From contig NZ_ATXF01000004.1 in assembly GCF_000421545.1 (NCBI RefSeq), positions 124,001-188,000 on the forward strand: DNA of 64,000 nucleotides, given 5' to 3'. Both the position numbers and the translations under genes were made by a program. The notes under the pieces are model-generated. The model ran no database searches, was not told the DNA's origin, and saw only the letters and a program-made list of their open reading frames with translations. Every line of letters begins with the position of its first letter. The first letter of the stretch is position 1. The stretch is from Agromyces italicus DSM 16388. GTDB lineage: Bacteria > Actinomycetota > Actinomycetes > Actinomycetales > Microbacteriaceae. Below are positions 44,201 through 53,845 of the stretch, one piece after another.

Positions 44201-44250
44201 GCGCGCCCCGGATCGCGGCGCGCCCCGGATCGCGGCGCGCGGTCGGATCA
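44201..44250 (+). repeat. 17-bp tandem repeat
   Basis: GCGCGCCCCGGATCGCG occurs at 44201-44217 and again at 44218-44234, followed by a degenerate third copy reaching into the stop codon of the next minus-strand gene. Confidence 0.8.
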
Positions 44251-44499
44251 GCGGAAGAGTTCGGCGGCCTCGCGGGCCGACCAGAACTCGCCGATCTCTG
44301 TCGTGCGCAGAGTGCCGGCGGTGAGTCGGCGCGCCGCGAACCGGCCGCCCTCGCCGACGGCTCGGTGTTCGACATGGCCGAGCACCGAGCCGTCGGCTCG
44401 GGCGACACGCCAGAGCCCGGGCGCGGCCGGCGTGAACGCGAGACCGGGTACTTCGACGGGGAAGGCCTCTCGGACGCGCGGCTGCGGCGTGGGTGTCAT
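44248..44499 (-). CDS. Small conserved protein of unknown function
   Basis: An 83-residue basic protein, with an ATG at 44499 after GAGAGGAGC. Core: AFTPAAPGLWRVARADGSVLGHVEHR, then a second half with RFAARRLTAGTLRTTEIGEFWSAREAAELFR. The repeated beta-strand look suggests a small single domain. Proteins of this kind are common in Microbacteriaceae with no assigned role. Its stop codon lies in a degenerate copy of a 17-base tandem repeat. Confidence 0.6.
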   Translation of the reverse strand: MTPTPQPRVREAFPVEVPGLAFTPAAPGLWRVARADGSVLGHVEHRAVGEGGRFAARRLTAGTLRTTEIGEFWSAREAAELFR

Positions 44500-44570
44500 G
44501 ATGCTCCTCTCGACGTCGCAGCCGGCCCTGCGGGGGTGTCCTCGGAGACTAGGCCGTGCCACCGACATCC

Positions 44571-45578
44571 TCAGCCGAGCGCAGTGTCCTGCGCCGCGAA
44601 CGGTTCGATCCGCTCGATCTCCTCGATCGTCAGCGGCGCGGCGTCGAGCGCTGCGACATTCTGCTCGAGCTGCGCGACGCTCGAGGCGCCGACGAGGGCG
44701 CTCGCCACGAGCGGCTCCCGCAATACCCACGCGAGCGCGAGTTGTGCGAGCGACTGCCCGCGCTCGCGGGCGATGGCCTCGAGTGCCCGCGCCCGCTCCA
44801 GGTAGTCGGCGCTGATCCGTTCAGGGGGCAGGAACCGGCTCGTCGCCGCGCGCGAACCAGCGGGAACTTCGCCCGAGAGGTAGCGGTCGGTCAACAGCCC
44901 CTGCGCGAGCGGAGAGAAGACGATGCTCGCTGCGCCCGCCTCGTCGAGCGCGGGGAACAGCCCGTCTTCGACATGCCGGTCGAACATCGAGTACCGCGGC
45001 TGATGGATGAGCAGGGGCACGCCCTCGGCCGCGAGCGCGGCGGCGGCCGCCCTGGTCTCGTCGGGGCCGTAGTTCGAGATGCCGACGTAGAGGGCCTTGC
45101 CCTGCCTGACAGCGGTGGCGAGCGCCCCCATCGTCTCTTCGACGGGCGTCTCGGGATCGGGGCGGTGGGAGTAGAAGATGTCGACGTAGTCGAGCCCGAG
45201 CCGGCCGAGGCTCTGGTCGAGCGAGGCGAGCAGGTACTTGCGCGACCCCCACTCGCCGTACGGTCCCGGCCACATGTCGTACCCGGCCTTCGACGAGACG
45301 ATCAACTCATCACGGTAGGGGGCGAGGTCGCCGGCCAGCAGGCGACCGAAGTTCTCCTCGGCCGACCCGTGCGGTGGACCGTAGTTGTTCGCGAGGTCGA
45401 AATGCGTGATGCCGAGATCGAACGCGCGTCGCACGATCGCCCGCTGCGTCTCGAAAGGGCGATCGTGCCCGAAGTTGTGCCAGAGCCCGAGCGAGAGGGC
45501 GGGCAGCTTCAGGCCGCTCCGGCCGACTCGGTTGTAGCGCATGCGGTCGTAGCGTTCGGGGGCGGCGATGTAGGGCAT
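44571..45578 (-). CDS. Aldo/keto reductase (YghZ / GPR family)
   Basis: NADPH-dependent TIM-barrel reductase, 335 residues, closest to YghZ (L-glyceraldehyde 3-phosphate reductase), which detoxifies aldehydes including methylglyoxal. The catalytic tetrad appears: Asp in HFDLANNYG, Tyr in NNYGPPHGSAEENFG, Lys in VSSKAGYDMWPGPYG and His in YSHRPDPETP. MRYNRVGRSGLKLPALSLGLW is the YghZ-type start. The ATG has TAGAGT six bases upstream, so it is likely leaderless. Confidence 0.93.
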   Translation of the reverse strand: MPYIAAPERYDRMRYNRVGRSGLKLPALSLGLWHNFGHDRPFETQRAIVRRAFDLGITHFDLANNYGPPHGSAEENFGRLLAGDLAPYRDELIVSSKAGYDMWPGPYGEWGSRKYLLASLDQSLGRLGLDYVDIFYSHRPDPETPVEETMGALATAVRQGKALYVGISNYGPDETRAAAAALAAEGVPLLIHQPRYSMFDRHVEDGLFPALDEAGAASIVFSPLAQGLLTDRYLSGEVPAGSRAATSRFLPPERISADYLERARALEAIARERGQSLAQLALAWVLREPLVASALVGASSVAQLEQNVAALDAAPLTIEEIERIEPFAAQDTALG

Positions 45579-45584
45579 CCCGCC

Positions 45585-45590
45585 ACTCTA
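45585..45590 (-). promoter_or_regulatory. -10 box for the leaderless aldo/keto reductase gene
   Basis: TAGAGT on the minus strand, six bases, then the ATG at 45578. Confidence 0.6.
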
Positions 45591-45686
45591 GAGCCGTGTT
45601 CGGCGGCGCGACCTGCGCATCCGCCATCTCTCCTCGACAGCCCGGCCTGCATCGCATCGATGCACAGAACGACGGCAGGGGTTCGG

Positions 45687-45806
45687 ATGCCCCGTGCCTG
45701 GGCCGAGCATTGGGGCACGTGGTTCCGGGGCGGTGTCCGGCACGAGGCCGTCCCGGAGCCACGAGTCGCCGATCCGCGGCGGCGCCAGACCGAGGAGTAC
45801 ACATGA
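45687..45806 (+). CDS. Possible 39-residue upstream ORF of ssb
   Basis: A small frame beginning MPRAWAEHWGTWFRGG, with CAGGGG five bases before the ATG, high GC at third positions, and a stop overlapping the ssb ATG by four bases. The overlap suggests translational coupling, but no family is recognised and an untranslated leader is equally possible. Confidence 0.25.
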   Translation: MPRAWAEHWGTWFRGGVRHEAVPEPRVADPRRRQTEEYT

Positions 45807-46363
45807 GCGACACCATCGCGGTGACCGGCGTCGTCGGCACCGACCCCCAGCAGCGCGTGACCGGCGACGGACTCGTGATCACGTCCTTCCGCGTCGCGTC
45901 GACCCGGCGCTTCTTCGACCGGGCCAAGGGCGAGTGGAAGGACGGCGAGACCAACTGGTACGGCGTCTCGGCGTTCCGGCAGCTCGCCCGCAACGCGAGC
46001 CTGTCGATCCGCAAGGGCGAGCGCGTCATCGTGCAGGGGCGGCTCCGTCAGCGTGCGTGGGAGACCGCCACGAAGTCGGGCACCTCCGTCGAGATCGAGG
46101 CCGACGCGATCGGGCACGACCTCGCGTGGTGCGTCAGCACCTACGCGCGGGTGCAGGCTTCCAAGCCGGCCGCCGAGGCGGCCGAGACTGGCGCCGAGGC
46201 CGAGGCCGAGGCCGAGGTCGAGGTCGAGGTCGAGGATGACCCGATCGAGTCGGGAGAGTTCGACCGCGAAGGCGAACCCGCGGCGTCCACGTGGCTCGAG
46301 GGCGAGGCCGCGAACGACGACCCGCACGAGGTCTCCGAGCTCGCCGAGGCCGGGCGCTTCTGA
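45803..46363 (+). CDS. ssb: Single-stranded DNA-binding protein (second, SsbB-like)
   Basis: OB-fold ssDNA-binding protein of 186 residues, ATG at 45803 after GAGGAG. The OB core (TGVVGTDPQQRV, SFRVASTRRFFD, WYGVSAFRQLARN, KGERVIVQGRLRQRAW) occupies residues 1-115. The acidic tail contains a GAEAEAEAEVEVEVED run encoded by a six-base microrepeat. It ends in EVSELAEAGRF, so the DDDIPF tip that recruits repair proteins is missing. It is not beside rpsF/rpsR but near ettA, as is the second ssb in Mycobacterium and Streptomyces-type genomes. It probably acts as the paralogue used in competence, stress or segregation. Confidence 0.93.
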   Translation: MSDTIAVTGVVGTDPQQRVTGDGLVITSFRVASTRRFFDRAKGEWKDGETNWYGVSAFRQLARNASLSIRKGERVIVQGRLRQRAWETATKSGTSVEIEADAIGHDLAWCVSTYARVQASKPAAEAAETGAEAEAEAEVEVEVEDDPIESGEFDREGEPAASTWLEGEAANDDPHEVSELAEAGRF

Positions 46364-46401
46364 GCCTCGCCGGCGGCGACGGCCGCCCGGTGCCGAGCGG
46401 C

Positions 46402-46434
46402 GTCGACCGCTTAGACTCGGCTCGGGCGGTCGAC
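46402..46434 (+). promoter_or_regulatory. Promoter with inverted repeat around the -10 box
   Basis: GTCGACCGC (46402-46410) and its exact reverse complement GCGGTCGAC (46426-46434) flank TAGACT (46412-46417). The 9-base arms around the -10 look like an operator for a dimeric regulator of the lipoprotein gene downstream. Confidence 0.45.
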
Positions 46435-46452
46435 ACCGCGGTGAGGGGAAGC

Positions 46453-46947
46453 ATGGCACGGCGGAACAGGACCACGGCGGCGCTCGCGCTCGCCGCAGCT
46501 GCGCTCACCCTCGGCCTCGCCGGGTGCAGCCTGTTCGGCGGGCCGGGCCCGTCGCCGTCCGCCTCAGGCGGCCCGTCGGCGACCGAATCGGCGGCCCCGA
46601 CGCCGAGTGCTCCGCCCACATTACGGCCCGAGCTCTCGGCCTCCGAGAACCTGGCGTTCTTCGACTCCGTCAACACCGCGGTGGTCGCGGCGAACGCCGA
46701 GGCGGGCGGCCGCGACTTCATCGACGCGCTCGTCGCCGCAGGTTTCGACAAGACGGCGATGGAGGTCACGGCCGATCGCACGACGATCGACCTCGACGCC
46801 GACTCGGTGCAGTTCGCCGTGCTCTTCCAAGACGAGTGCCTCATCGGGCAGTACGGTCCGAAGTCGGGCGGCTACCACGGCGCGGTGCGCCCCGCGCTCG
46901 GCACCGGCGACTGTCTCGTCGGCGAGACTCGCCCCATAGACTGGTAG
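46453..46947 (+). CDS. Lipoprotein of the DUF6993 type
   Basis: A 164-residue lipoprotein: basic N-terminus ARRNRTT, hydrophobic core and lipobox LGLAGC near residue 24, then a Ser/Pro-rich linker (about residues 27-52). The folded part (ENLAFFDSVNTAVVAANAEAGG to GTGDCLVGETRPIDW) matches a small actinobacterial family of unknown function. GAGGGGAAGC precedes the ATG. It ends 53 bases before ettA, and a -10 box for ettA overlaps its last codons. Confidence 0.75.
   Translation: MARRNRTTAALALAAAALTLGLAGCSLFGGPGPSPSASGGPSATESAAPTPSAPPTLRPELSASENLAFFDSVNTAVVAANAEAGGRDFIDALVAAGFDKTAMEVTADRTTIDLDADSVQFAVLFQDECLIGQYGPKSGGYHGAVRPALGTGDCLVGETRPIDW
46937..46942 (+). promoter_or_regulatory. Candidate -10 box for ettA
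   Basis: TAGACT inside the last codons of the lipoprotein gene, 59 bases upstream of the ettA start. Confidence 0.4.
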
Positions 46948-47000
46948 GCGACACGGCGGGCCGCGTTCGGCCGCTACCGCATGGGGTTTGAGGGAAGATC

Positions 47001-48683
<1,683 letters not shown>

Positions 48684-48684
48684 C

Positions 48685-49164
48685 TTGCGACTGCACGTGC
48701 CCACCCCGTTGCGGTGGAGCGACCTCGACGCCTACGGGCACGTCAACAACGCCCGGATGCTCAGTCTCCTCGAGGAGGCTCGCATCCAGGCGTTCTGGGT
48801 CGACGAGCACGGCACGGCCGAGCACGCGGTGGGCGCATCGACGGCGGTCATCGACGCGACGCCCGGGTCGACGACGATCACGCTGATCGCCCGCCAAGAG
48901 ATCGAATACCTCGCGCCGATCCCGTATCAGCGGTTGCCGCTCGACATCGAGCTCTGGATCGGGCATATGGGCGGCGCGAGCCTCGACGTCTGCTACGAGG
49001 TGTTCTCGCCGGCGGGCGTCGAGCCGCGGGTTCGCTACACGCGGGCGGTCACGACCATCGTGCTCGTCGACGCCGCGACCGAGCGGCCCCGGCGCATGAC
49101 CGACGAGGAGCGCGACGCCTGGACGCCGTACCTGGAGGAGTCGATCGGCTTCCGTCGGCGCTGA
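48685..49164 (+). CDS. Hotdog-fold acyl-CoA thioesterase (4HBT family)
   Basis: A 159-residue thioesterase of the 4-hydroxybenzoyl-CoA type. The active-site motif WSDLDAYGHVNNARMLSLLEEAR is at residues about 10-33 (Asp and the DxxGHVNN loop). The start is uncertain: TTG at 48685 lies one base after the ettA stop with no clear Shine-Dalgarno, and GTG at 48697 is an alternative. Coupling to ettA is likely. The same ettA-thioesterase pairing occurs in Mycobacterium. The substrate is unknown. Confidence 0.88.
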   Translation: MRLHVPTPLRWSDLDAYGHVNNARMLSLLEEARIQAFWVDEHGTAEHAVGASTAVIDATPGSTTITLIARQEIEYLAPIPYQRLPLDIELWIGHMGGASLDVCYEVFSPAGVEPRVRYTRAVTTIVLVDAATERPRRMTDEERDAWTPYLEESIGFRRR

Positions 49165-49172
49165 GCGTTCGC

Positions 49173-49196
49173 CGGAGGCCGAAATCGAGGTCTCCG
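49173..49196. terminator. Hairpin between convergent genes
   Basis: CGGAGGCC (49173-49180) pairs with GGTCTCCG (49189-49196) with one wobble and an eight-base loop, between the convergent thioesterase and membrane-protein genes. No U-tract. Confidence 0.4.
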
Positions 49197-49200
49197 CGCG

Positions 49201-49710
49201 TCAGCGTTCGAGCGGGTCTTCGCTGAATGTGCCCTCCCAGACGGCGCGGCTGCCGGCCTCGCCGATCCGAACGAGGGTCGCGGTCGAGCCGACCGCGACG
49301 ACGAGCGATGCGATGACGAGCACCGCGGCCACCCCGATGCGGAGTCCTCGCGACAGCCCGGAATTCGTGCGCCGGGCGTCCGCGCGCTCGACGAGCGCCC
49401 ACGCCGCGATGAGGGCCGCGACGACGAGCACCCCGATGAGCCACGGGGTGAGATCTTCGCCCATGCCGGTGTGCTGCTGGATGAGGGGAGCCTCCGGCAC
49501 GCGGGCCTCGAGCCACTTGCCGGCCTCGACGGTGACGAGCCCGAGCGGCACGAGCAGCACCGCGCCGACGAGGGCGGGAAGCCAGAGGACCCGTCGCGCG
49601 GCCGGCCAGGCGGCGAGCACGACGAGCAGGAGCCCCACGAGCGGCGTGAGCACGATGACCGCGTGCACGAGCAGCACGTGGAGGGGGAGACCCTCGAAAC
49701 TGTACTCCAT
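49201..49710 (-). CDS. DUF2231-like four-helix membrane protein
   Basis: A 169-residue membrane protein with four predicted helices (residues about 13-33, 40-58, 85-105 and 125-145). The N-terminal GLPLHVLLVHAVIVLTPLVG has the conserved LHPLLVHFPI-like His-x-x-His region of DUF2231 proteins, which may bind haem or metal. It lies 17 bases after the Rieske gene on the same strand. The association suggests a small membrane redox pair, an inference from position. Confidence 0.7.
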   Translation of the reverse strand: MEYSFEGLPLHVLLVHAVIVLTPLVGLLLVVLAAWPAARRVLWLPALVGAVLLVPLGLVTVEAGKWLEARVPEAPLIQQHTGMGEDLTPWLIGVLVVAALIAAWALVERADARRTNSGLSRGLRIGVAAVLVIASLVVAVGSTATLVRIGEAGSRAVWEGTFSEDPLER

Positions 49711-49727
49711 CGCGCTCGACCCGGGCC

Positions 49728-50213
49728 TCAGGAAGCGGTGACGATCCGGTCGCCCGAGACGGCGACGGGGATGGGGGTCAGCGGGTCTATGGCAGGGCCC
49801 TGCACCACCTCGCCGGTGGCTGCCTCGTAGATCGAGCCGTGGCACGGGCAATGGAACTCCTCGCCGGCCGCGGCGACGACGCACTGCTGATGCGTGCAGA
49901 TCGCGCTGAACGCGACCACCTGCCCCGACGTGGGCTGGGCGATGAGCGCGGGTTCGCCGTCGATGGTGGCGTCGATGCTGCCGCCGACCGGAACGTCGGC
50001 GAGAGCCCCGACATCGTCGCCGAGGGCGGGAGCGTCGGGCTCGGGGCCGGTCGTGGCGGTCGGATCCTCATCGCTCGGTGGATCGATGCTCGGGCTCGCG
50101 CTGCCGCCCGAGTCATCCGCGGCGCATGCGGCGAGGGTGAGGGCACTGCCGACCGCGCCGACCGAACCGATGGTGAGCACAGCACGTCGTGTGAGATCGC
50201 TGGGTTCCGTCAT
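49728..50213 (-). CDS. Rieske (2Fe-2S) lipoprotein or Tat substrate
   Basis: A 161-residue exported Rieske protein. The N-terminus has twin arginine TRRAVLTIGSVGAVGSALTLAAC, split by a lipobox (TLAAC), so it is probably both Tat-exported and lipid-modified. The cluster motifs CTHQQC and CPCHG carry 2 Cys, 2 His and the disulfide Cys pair. EVVQGPAIDPLTPIPV is the downstream family segment. ATG at 50213 with AAGGAG upstream. It is an electron-transfer protein of unknown partner, and is not part of a full bc1 operon. Confidence 0.9.
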   Translation of the reverse strand: MTEPSDLTRRAVLTIGSVGAVGSALTLAACAADDSGGSASPSIDPPSDEDPTATTGPEPDAPALGDDVGALADVPVGGSIDATIDGEPALIAQPTSGQVVAFSAICTHQQCVVAAAGEEFHCPCHGSIYEAATGEVVQGPAIDPLTPIPVAVSGDRIVTAS

Positions 50214-50306
50214 TGCCGAACTCCTTCGCCCGCCCGGGCGCGCGAGCGCCCCTGCCACCATTGTGGGGCACCGACGCGCCCGGCGCCGGGATTGCACAGC
50301 AATCGC

Positions 50307-51182
50307 TCAGCCGTGCGGTGCGGGTGCCCGCACCATGCCCTCCTGGGCGACGCTCGCGACGAGCACGCCGTCACGGGTGTAGACACGGCCGAGCGAGAGC
50401 CCACGGCCGCCGCTCGCGGAGGGCGACTCCTGCACGTAGAGCAGCCACTCGTCGACGCGGGCGTCGCGATGCCACCACATGGCGTGGTCGAGGCTTGCGA
50501 CCTTGAGGCCCGGGGTCGCCCAGGCGATGCCGTGCGCGCGCAGCACCGGCTCGAGGATCGAGTAGTCGCTCGCATAGGCGAGCGCCGCCCGGTGCTGTTT
50601 CGGGTCGTCGGGGAGGCGGCCGAAGGCCTTCATCCACACGGCCTGGTGGGGTGAGCGGTCGCCGTCGACACTCAGGTAGATCGGCGACGGCACGTGTCGC
50701 ACGTCGAAGGCTCGTTCGTTCGACCAGTATCGGGCGACGTCGTGATCGAACTCGCCGAGCACGTCGGCCGTCGAGGGCAGCGACTCGGGGTCGGGCAGCC
50801 CGTCGGGCATGTCGAGCTGGTGCTCGACACCGTCGTCGTCGGTCTGGAACGAGGCGATGAGCGAGAGGATCGGCTCGCCGTGCTGGTAGGCCTGCGTGCG
50901 GCGCGTCGAGAACGAGCGCCCGTCGTGGATGCGGTCGACCGAGAAGGTGATCGGGTGCGCGACATCGCCCGGGCGGAGGAAGTACCCGTGCATCGAATGG
51001 ATGTTGCGGTCGTCGGGCACGGTGTGCAGGGCGGCCACGATCGACTGGGCGAGCACCTGACCGCCGAAGACACGCCCGAGCGGCATCCACTGCGACGGGC
51101 CGGTGAAGATGTCTTCAGTGGTGCGCGCACCGGTGTCGGTGAGGTTCAACGTGCTCAGCAGGCCGTCGATGGGTCCGTTCAT
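50307..51182 (-). CDS. tesB: Acyl-CoA thioesterase II
   Basis: Double-hotdog thioesterase of 291 residues that hydrolyses medium- and long-chain acyl-CoA. ATG at 51182 (MNGPIDGLLSTLNL) follows GGAGGAACG. N-terminal hotdog: GRVFGGQVLAQSIVAA and MHGYFLRPGD; C-terminal hotdog: ALAYASDYSIL, the conserved Asp region, and SLDHAMWWHRD with the catalytic His neighbourhood. Ends VYTRDGVLVASVAQEG, the TesB signature. It stands just before a divergent conserved gene. Confidence 0.96.
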   Translation of the reverse strand: MNGPIDGLLSTLNLTDTGARTTEDIFTGPSQWMPLGRVFGGQVLAQSIVAALHTVPDDRNIHSMHGYFLRPGDVAHPITFSVDRIHDGRSFSTRRTQAYQHGEPILSLIASFQTDDDGVEHQLDMPDGLPDPESLPSTADVLGEFDHDVARYWSNERAFDVRHVPSPIYLSVDGDRSPHQAVWMKAFGRLPDDPKQHRAALAYASDYSILEPVLRAHGIAWATPGLKVASLDHAMWWHRDARVDEWLLYVQESPSASGGRGLSLGRVYTRDGVLVASVAQEGMVRAPAPHG

Positions 51183-51258
51183 CGTTCCTCCGTGTCGGTG
51201 GGCGGCCGCCGCCGGCGCCGTGGAACGCGGGTCAGACGGAACAGCCCCGCTCACTTGG

Positions 51259-51264
51259 TAGTTT
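51259..51264 (+). promoter_or_regulatory. -10 box, leaderless-type
   Basis: TAGTTT ends 10 bases before the ATG at 51274; an AGGAG sits too near the start for a normal site. Confidence 0.35.
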
Positions 51265-51273
51265 AGACAGGAG

Positions 51274-51954
51274 ATGGTTCAACGACTCACGCTCGCCGAC
51301 AGCCTGTCGCTCGGCGATCTGCACACGTATCTGCAACGGGCCGCCCGCGTCGAAGACGGGTCGGTGCGTCTGATCGCCGGCTCCGGAATCCTCGCCGTCT
51401 ACACCGCGATCCTCTATCCGCGGGGCATCCTCGACGAGAGCCCGACCGTGCTCGGCCTCCGCACCTTCGCACTCGCCGACACCGAGGAGTTCGATTCGGT
51501 GGTGCCGATGCGCTCGCTCGTCGAGCGCATCGTGCGCGCCCGGGGCGAGCTCGGCGAAGGCGACGAGTCGCGGCCGATCTCGATGTCGCGGCCGCCCGAG
51601 GTGAACACCGTCACCTGGGCGGGCATCTCGCCGCCGCGAGGCGGCTGGCGCCCGCTCGGCGAAGCGGATGCCTCGGTGCTCGAAGCCGCGGCGCGCGCGG
51701 GCATCGACGAGGTCGCCGAGGCGATCCCCGCGGGCACCGGCGAGCAGCTGGTGCAGCGCGTTCGTTCCGAGGTGTGGGGCCGGGGTGTCGAGGGCGTCGA
51801 GTACCTGCCGACCGGAGCGGCGTTCGCGGCCTTCAGCCTCGGGTTCCTCGGCGACGACCCCGTGCAGTTGTTCGAGACCGGCCCGTGGACGAGGCTCTCC
51901 TCGCGCCGCGGGCACGTGCTCGTGCGGCGCAAGCCGTGGACGCTGAAGTCCTAG
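51274..51954 (+). CDS. Conserved actinobacterial protein of unknown function
   Basis: A 226-residue soluble protein. Segments LGDLHTYLQRAARVEDGSVRLI and WAGISPPRGGWRPLG are distinctive and resemble a family present across actinobacteria with no known role. PPRGGW and the C-terminal WTRLSSRRGHVLVRRKPWT are the best-conserved pieces. No signal peptide or membrane segment. It ends six bases before the repeat array shared with the convergent FAD dehydrogenase gene. Confidence 0.75.
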   Translation: MVQRLTLADSLSLGDLHTYLQRAARVEDGSVRLIAGSGILAVYTAILYPRGILDESPTVLGLRTFALADTEEFDSVVPMRSLVERIVRARGELGEGDESRPISMSRPPEVNTVTWAGISPPRGGWRPLGEADASVLEAAARAGIDEVAEAIPAGTGEQLVQRVRSEVWGRGVEGVEYLPTGAAFAAFSLGFLGDDPVQLFETGPWTRLSSRRGHVLVRRKPWTLKS

Positions 51955-51965
51955 TGCCCTCAGCT

Positions 51966-52150
51966 GGTTGAGGAGGAGCGAAGCGACGTCTCGAAACCTG
52001 CCGCATGGATCGGGATTTCGAGATGCTCGCTGCGCTCCCTCCTCAATCCGCTCGCCTCGGTCGGGGTCTCGAGACGCTCGCTTCGCTCCCTCCTCAATCC
52101 GCTCGCCTCGGTCGGGGTCTCGAGACGCTCGCTTCGCTCGCTCCTCGACC
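51966..52150. repeat. Array of 51-bp REP-like repeats
   Basis: An inverted copy (51966-51998, GGTTGAGGAGGAGCGAAGCG and the rest) is followed by about three direct copies with a period of 51 bases: CTCCCTCCTCAATCC begins at 52035 and 52086, and a diverged third at 52137. Each holds GTCTCGAGACGCTC. The last copies run into the 3' end of the FAD dehydrogenase gene. Confidence 0.8.
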
Positions 52151-53806
52151 CGCGGAAGCGATCGCCCGCCCCGCTGCACGGCCGGTGAAGAGGCATCCGC
52201 CGAGGAAGGTGCCCTCGAGCGCGCGGTACCCGTGCACGCCGCCGCCGCCGAAGCCCGACGCCTCGCCGGCGGCGTACAGCCCGGGAACGGGCGCGCCGTC
52301 GGCGCCGAGCGCGCGCGAGTCGAGGTCGGTCTGGATGCCGCCGAGGCTCTTGCGGGTGAGGATGTGCAGCTTCACGGCGATGAGCGGCCCGGCCTCCGCG
52401 TCGAGGAATCGGTGCGGGGTCGCCACCCGGATGAGCTTGTCGCCGCGATACCTGCGTGCTCCGCGCAGGGCGGTGATCTGGAGGTCTTTCGTGAACTCGT
52501 TCTCGATCTCGCGGTCGTGCGCGTGCACCTCGCGCTCGATGTTCGCGGTGTCGAGCGGGGCCTCGGGGGAGAGTGCGCGCATCCGCTCGAGCAGGTCATC
52601 GAGGGTGTCGGCGACGATGAAATCGACGCCGTGCTCCTTGAAGGCTTCGACCGGTGCGGGCGCTCCGCGCCTGACGCGCTGGGCGAGCAGCTTCAGGTCT
52701 TTTCCGGTGAGGTCGGGATTCTGCTCGCTGCCTGAGAGCGCGAACTCCTTCTCGATGATCTTCTGGGTGAGCACGAACCAGGAGTGCCCGTGCCCCGTCG
52801 CCGCGAGGTGCTCGAGCGTGCCGAGGGTGTCGAAGCCCGGGTAGAGCGGCGGCGGCAGGCGGCGCCCCTCTGCGTCGAACCAGAGCGATGAGGGACCGGG
52901 CAGGATCCGGATGCCGTGCAGCGGCCATACCGGGTCCCAATTGGTGATGCCCTCGGTGTAGTGCCACATGCGATCGCCGTTCACGAGACGCGCGCCGGAT
53001 GCCTCGGCGATGCCGAGCATGCGTCCGTCGACGTGAGCGGGCACGCCCGAGAGCATCTCGGCGGGCGGTTCGCCGAGCCGGGCCGGCCACGCCGCGCGCA
53101 CGAGCTCGTGATTGCCGCCGATGCCGCCCGATGAGACGACCACAGCGGGGGCACGCAGCTCGAAGTCGCCGACGACCTCGCGGTTCGAGGCCTCGCCTCG
53201 AGCTGCGTCGTCGGCCGCCAGCACCGCGCCGCGGACGCCGACCACTGCACCGCCCTCGACGATGAGCTCGTCGACGCGATGGCGGTGGCGGAACTCGACG
53301 AGCCCTGCGGCCTCACCGGCCTTCACCCGGGCGATGAACGGCGCGAGCACACCGGGCCCGGTGCCCCAGGTGATGTGGAACCGCGGTACGGAGTTGCCAT
53401 GGCCGATCGCCTGCCCGGCGCCGCGCTCGGCCCACCCGACGACCGGGAAGAAGCGAACGCCCTTCTCGTGCAGCCACGCGCGCTTCTCGCCCGCGGCGAA
53501 CTCGAGGTACGCCTCGGCCCAGCGCCGCCCCCACTCGTCCTCGTCGCGGTCGAACGCCGCGGTGCCCTCCCAGTCCTGTCGGGCGAGTTCGAGCGAGTCC
53601 TTCACGCCCATGCGCCGCTGCTCGGGCGAGTCGACGAGGAACAGGCCGCCGAACGACCAGTGGGCCTGCCCGCCGAGGCTCGCCGCGGGCTCCTGGTCGA
53701 CGATCACGACGCGGCGGCCGGCGTCGACGAGTTCGGATGCCGCGACGAGGCCGGCGAGGCCGGCCCCGACGACGATCGCATCGGGGGTGGATGCTGCTAC
53801 GGCCAC
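52094..53806 (-). CDS. FAD-dependent dehydrogenase (fumarate reductase / KstD-like)
   Basis: A 570-residue FAD-binding dehydrogenase. The GTG at 53806 follows GGAGTCACT. N-terminal GxGxxG in VVGAGLAGLVAASEL binds FAD; ASLGGQAHWSFGG and GVHGYRALEGTFLGGCLF near the C-terminus complete the flavin site. The layout matches the family of fumarate reductase/succinate dehydrogenase-like and 3-ketosteroid dehydrogenase flavoproteins; the substrate is not clear. The last 15 or so residues (SEASVSRPRPRRAD) and the stop codon are encoded by the REP-like array, so the natural C-terminus has been altered. globin and mscS genes lie upstream in the same direction. Confidence 0.9.
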   Translation of the reverse strand: MAVAASTPDAIVVGAGLAGLVAASELVDAGRRVVIVDQEPAASLGGQAHWSFGGLFLVDSPEQRRMGVKDSLELARQDWEGTAAFDRDEDEWGRRWAEAYLEFAAGEKRAWLHEKGVRFFPVVGWAERGAGQAIGHGNSVPRFHITWGTGPGVLAPFIARVKAGEAAGLVEFRHRHRVDELIVEGGAVVGVRGAVLAADDAARGEASNREVVGDFELRAPAVVVSSGGIGGNHELVRAAWPARLGEPPAEMLSGVPAHVDGRMLGIAEASGARLVNGDRMWHYTEGITNWDPVWPLHGIRILPGPSSLWFDAEGRRLPPPLYPGFDTLGTLEHLAATGHGHSWFVLTQKIIEKEFALSGSEQNPDLTGKDLKLLAQRVRRGAPAPVEAFKEHGVDFIVADTLDDLLERMRALSPEAPLDTANIEREVHAHDREIENEFTKDLQITALRGARRYRGDKLIRVATPHRFLDAEAGPLIAVKLHILTRKSLGGIQTDLDSRALGADGAPVPGLYAAGEASGFGGGGVHGYRALEGTFLGGCLFTGRAAGRAIASAGRGASEASVSRPRPRRAD

Positions 53807-53845
53807 AGTGACTCCTTCGTCGCTTCGGGTGGTGGCGGTGGGTCG

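Noticed and set aside
51966-52150. Repeat array considered as CRISPR
   Set aside because: Copies are adjacent with a 51-base period and no unique spacers, and they share the palindromic core of intergenic elements elsewhere.
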